Below are positions 6,301 through 7,752 of a DNA stretch of 7,752 bases, in pieces. Both the position numbers and the translations under genes were made by a program. The stretch's first letter is position 1. Each line of letters opens with the position of its first letter. The notes under the pieces are model-generated. The model was given only the letters and a program-made list of their open reading frames with translations. It searched no databases and was not told the DNA's origin. Origin of the DNA: Porticoccaceae bacterium (GTDB lineage: Bacteria; Pseudomonadota; Gammaproteobacteria; Pseudomonadales; Porticoccaceae); contig PCDB01000051.1 of assembly GCA_002591625.1 (NCBI GenBank), positions 1 through 7,752 on the forward strand. Reading direction: 5' to 3'.

Positions 6301-7752
6301 AACGCCGGGGGTTGGGCTTATAAGCCCTCCTCCCCATCACGATGTTTACTCTATCGAGGACATAGCCCAGTTAATCCACGATGTGAAAAACTGTAATCCC
6401 AGTGCGCGGATCAGCGTTAAGCTAGGCTCTGAAATTGGCGTGGGTACAATAGCGGCCGGAGTGACGAAAGCGAAGACCGATCATCTCGTCATAGCTGGAC
6501 ATGATGGCGGTACCGGAGCGTCACCGCTTACATCGATCAAGCATGCCGGTTTGCCCTGGGAACTGGGTATAGCCGAAACCCATCAAACTCTGGTGATGAA
6601 TAATCTGCGTTCTCGGGTGGTTCTGCAGACGGATGGTCAAATCAAAACGGGACGCGATGTCGCCATTGCGTTCCTGCTGGGTGCTGAGGAAATTGGTGTT
6701 TCAACGGCCCCGCTCGTTACCATGGGATGTATTATGATGCGAAAATGTCACCTGAATACATGCCCCGTTGGGATAGCAACTCAAGATTCCGAGCTAAGAA
6801 AAAAATTTAACGGCAAACCAGAGCATGTCGTCAACTATTTATTTATGGTAGCAGAAGAATTGCGTTTGATTATGGCCAAATTAGGTTTCAGAAGAGTAAT
6901 TGACATGGTGGGCAGATCCGATCGACTGGATACTAACAAAGCGATCACACATTGGAAGGCTGAAGGGCTCGACCTCACAAAAATTTTGACGCCGGCAAAG
7001 GTAATCTATGAAGGCACAGAGGTCGTTCAGACCATAAAACAGAATCATGGGCTCAACCAAGCCTTGGATAACCAGTTAATTTCCCGATCACAGCCAGCCA
7101 TAAAAAATGGTGACATGGTCAAAATCGAGCTTCCAATCATTAATACAAATCGTGCGGTGGGTGCTATGCTTTCGCACGAAGTCGCAAAAGCAACAAACGG
7201 AAAATTCCTTGCAGATGACACTATAAACATCAAGCTCAATGGATCGGCTGGCCAGAGCTTGGGCGCTTGGCTTGCCAAAGGCATTTGTATTAAAGTAGAG
7301 GGCGATGCGAACGACTATGTCGGGAAAGGGTTATCCGGTGGCAAAATAATCATCTACCCGCCGAAAGTGAGCACTTTCATACCTGAAGAAAATATTTTAA
7401 TCGGCAATGTCGCACTTTATGGAGCAACCTCCGGAGAAGCCTACTTTAGGGGAATCGCCGCTGAGCGGTTCTGCGTAAGAAATAGTGGTGCATGCGCGGT
7501 CGTCGAGGGTGTAGGGGATCATGGGTGTGAATACATGACCGGCGGACGGGTAGTGATTTTAGGACAGACAGGAAGAAATTTTGGTGCAGGAATGAGTGGC
7601 GGAATCGCTTATGTTTGGGATAAGCTCGGGACCTTCGTTAGCACTTGCAATGCCGAAACCTTCGAACTAGAAACATTAGAAGCTGAAGACGATGTCAAAG
7701 AACTCAAACAGATGCTAAGGAACCATCTCCTCTACACAGGCTCCAGCGTAGC
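3293..7752 (+). CDS. gltB: Glutamate synthase large subunit, 3' end cut by window
   Basis: This is the GOGAT large subunit, which makes two glutamates from glutamine and 2-oxoglutarate in ammonia assimilation. The frame is open for 1486 codons to the window edge without stop or frameshift. Residues 1-30 are a propeptide, and Cys31 in DSCGVGF becomes the N-terminal nucleophile. The class II glutaminase domain (about 31-430) shows Arg61, HSRFSTNT (243-250) and NGEINT (266-271). A central domain spans about 480-780. The FMN synthase domain (about 840-1210) has GAMSFGSIS (900-908), GEGGEDP, HDGGTGAS (1070-1077) and the [3Fe-4S] cysteines 1146, 1152 and 1157. The C-terminal GXGXG beta-helix includes VGKGLSGG (1343-1350). 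The ferredoxin-GOGAT loop after GEGGED is absent, so an NAD(P)H-type enzyme using GltD is expected. ATG 3293 is the best start although its ribosome site is weak; an in-frame TTG at 3260 is the alternative. Family length suggests only a few dozen residues are missing, unless the gene is fused to gltD. Confidence 0.97.
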   Translation, partial: MGRIKNRRIDGRIGYPEKRGLYDPAFEKDSCGVGFVAQIKGQASRQIMLDAYHLNSRMDHRGGCGFEENTGDGAGILTAMPYSFFSSVAKESGIDLPDKREFAVGNIFLPQLADEATFCKTVIERSIFEADLDFLGWREVPIDPKRSNIGPAAVDAMPSMFQLFVGSKRKDVETFDRSLYVARKQFTSELRSNATLSQASMVYACSLSPKTIVYKGMLTPAQLFPFYSDLQDSRYETHLAMVHSRFSTNTFPSWDRAQPCRYMSHNGEINTLRGNVNQMKARQGVAASGYFQDNIDSLFPIAEPDCSDSGNFDNVLEFLMMSGRSLQESAVIMVPEAWQSDKNMLPEKKAFYEFHSAIMEPWDGPASIAFTDGDYIGAVLDRNGLRPSRYYITHDDKVIMASEVGVLEVEPSNVKIKGRLQPGKMFLIDFDQGRMIPDEELKEEFSNKNPYAEWLRDQKIELEDIPLPQKKVQVEFESLLSRMQAFGYTTETMEFMLMPLVTEARDPLGSMGNDSALACLSSKSRMTYDYFKQLFAQITNPPIDSIREEIVMSLMCFIGPEGNVLDATPKHANRLQLNNPILTSEELLKLKHLNYMGWKSQTIDITFPKSLGVEGMLSAITRICEEASNAIKDGYSLVILSDRNINRDRMALSSLIACGAVHHHLVSNQERTRIGLVLESGEAREVHHHCLLIGYGADAVNPYLAFEALLQARNENLLDPHTYPDIGVISGAYIKGVSKGILKVMAKMGISTLQSYKGAQIFEAVGIARDIIDRCFVGTASRVEGVSFPILHREILKRHEQGFPERSANLIPALSNPGDFHWRSGGETHMWDPTSIANLQVAAKTNDEGAYWAFAKHANEQATQRATFRGLFKFKYDETTEINPDMVEPASEIVKRFCTGAMSFGSISAESHETLAIAMNRLGGKSNTGEGGEDPNRFIRLDNGDSKRSAIKQVASGRFGVTIWYLSNADEIQIKIVQGAKPGEGGELPGGKVDENIASIRYSTPGVGLISPPPHHDVYSIEDIAQLIHDVKNCNPSARISVKLGSEIGVGTIAAGVTKAKTDHLVIAGHDGGTGASPLTSIKHAGLPWELGIAETHQTLVMNNLRSRVVLQTDGQIKTGRDVAIAFLLGAEEIGVSTAPLVTMGCIMMRKCHLNTCPVGIATQDSELRKKFNGKPEHVVNYLFMVAEELRLIMAKLGFRRVIDMVGRSDRLDTNKAITHWKAEGLDLTKILTPAKVIYEGTEVVQTIKQNHGLNQALDNQLISRSQPAIKNGDMVKIELPIINTNRAVGAMLSHEVAKATNGKFLADDTINIKLNGSAGQSLGAWLAKGICIKVEGDANDYVGKGLSGGKIIIYPPKVSTFIPEENILIGNVALYGATSGEAYFRGIAAERFCVRNSGACAVVEGVGDHGCEYMTGGRVVILGQTGRNFGAGMSGGIAYVWDKLGTFVSTCNAETFELETLEAEDDVKELKQMLRNHLLYTGSSV

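Noticed and set aside
3287..7284. Many minus-strand open frames across gltB (for example 3469-3762, 4256-4474, 5458-5739, 7045-7284)
   Set aside because: gltB reads continuously with domain motifs in one frame through every one of them; these are shadows.
1..7752. tRNA, rRNA, CRISPR array, insertion sequence, prophage or defence system
   Set aside because: No cloverleaf, spaced repeat array, transposase or integrase motif or terminal inverted repeat was seen. The window is accounted for by four metabolic or conserved genes and their spacers.

Overview
The window reads as a stretch of ordinary bacterial chromosome, probably from a free-living proteobacterium. That placement rests on gene content (an HMG-CoA lyase beside a class III CoA-transferase, a DUF1993 protein, a glutamate synthase large subunit) and is an inference, not a demonstrated taxonomy. 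Base composition is moderate. I see no tRNA, rRNA, transposase, integrase, CRISPR array or phage gene.

Layout from left to right. Positions 14-931 (minus) encode an HMG-CoA lyase-type acyl-CoA lyase. A 235-base divergent spacer follows, holding candidate promoters, a small inverted/direct-repeat cluster and a possible 12-codon leader ORF. Positions 1167-2357 (plus) encode a CaiB/BaiF class III CoA-transferase. It is convergent, with a 27-base gap, with a DUF1993 protein at 2385-2984 (minus). A 308-base divergent control region (2985-3292) carries A/T tracts, several short palindromes and a TATAAT box. From 3293 to the right edge (plus) runs gltB, glutamate synthase large subunit, with 1486 complete codons in view and probably only a few dozen missing at the 3' end if it has the usual length.

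How the genes may work together. The lyase and the CoA-transferase are divergently transcribed from one spacer. They make biochemical sense as a pair: a class III transferase could charge a free branched dicarboxylate such as 3-hydroxy-3-methylglutarate with CoA, and the lyase would split HMG-CoA into acetyl-CoA and acetoacetate. The lyase reaction is also the last step of leucine breakdown. The transferase substrate is not readable from sequence. gltB is the ammonia-assimilation enzyme (glutamine + 2-oxoglutarate to two glutamates). It lacks the ferredoxin-type loop, so it should be an NAD(P)H-type enzyme whose partner GltD lies downstream or is fused to it. The DUF1993 gene has no known role and no evident link to its neighbours.

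The most interesting points are regulatory or evolutionary and not a new system: a 12-codon ORF rich in Leu/Ile/Val overlapping the lyase start; a 37-codon ORF with a better ribosome site overlapping the gltB start; and a GltB whose signature motifs resemble eukaryotic NADH-GOGAT. I found no convincing undescribed multi-gene system here.
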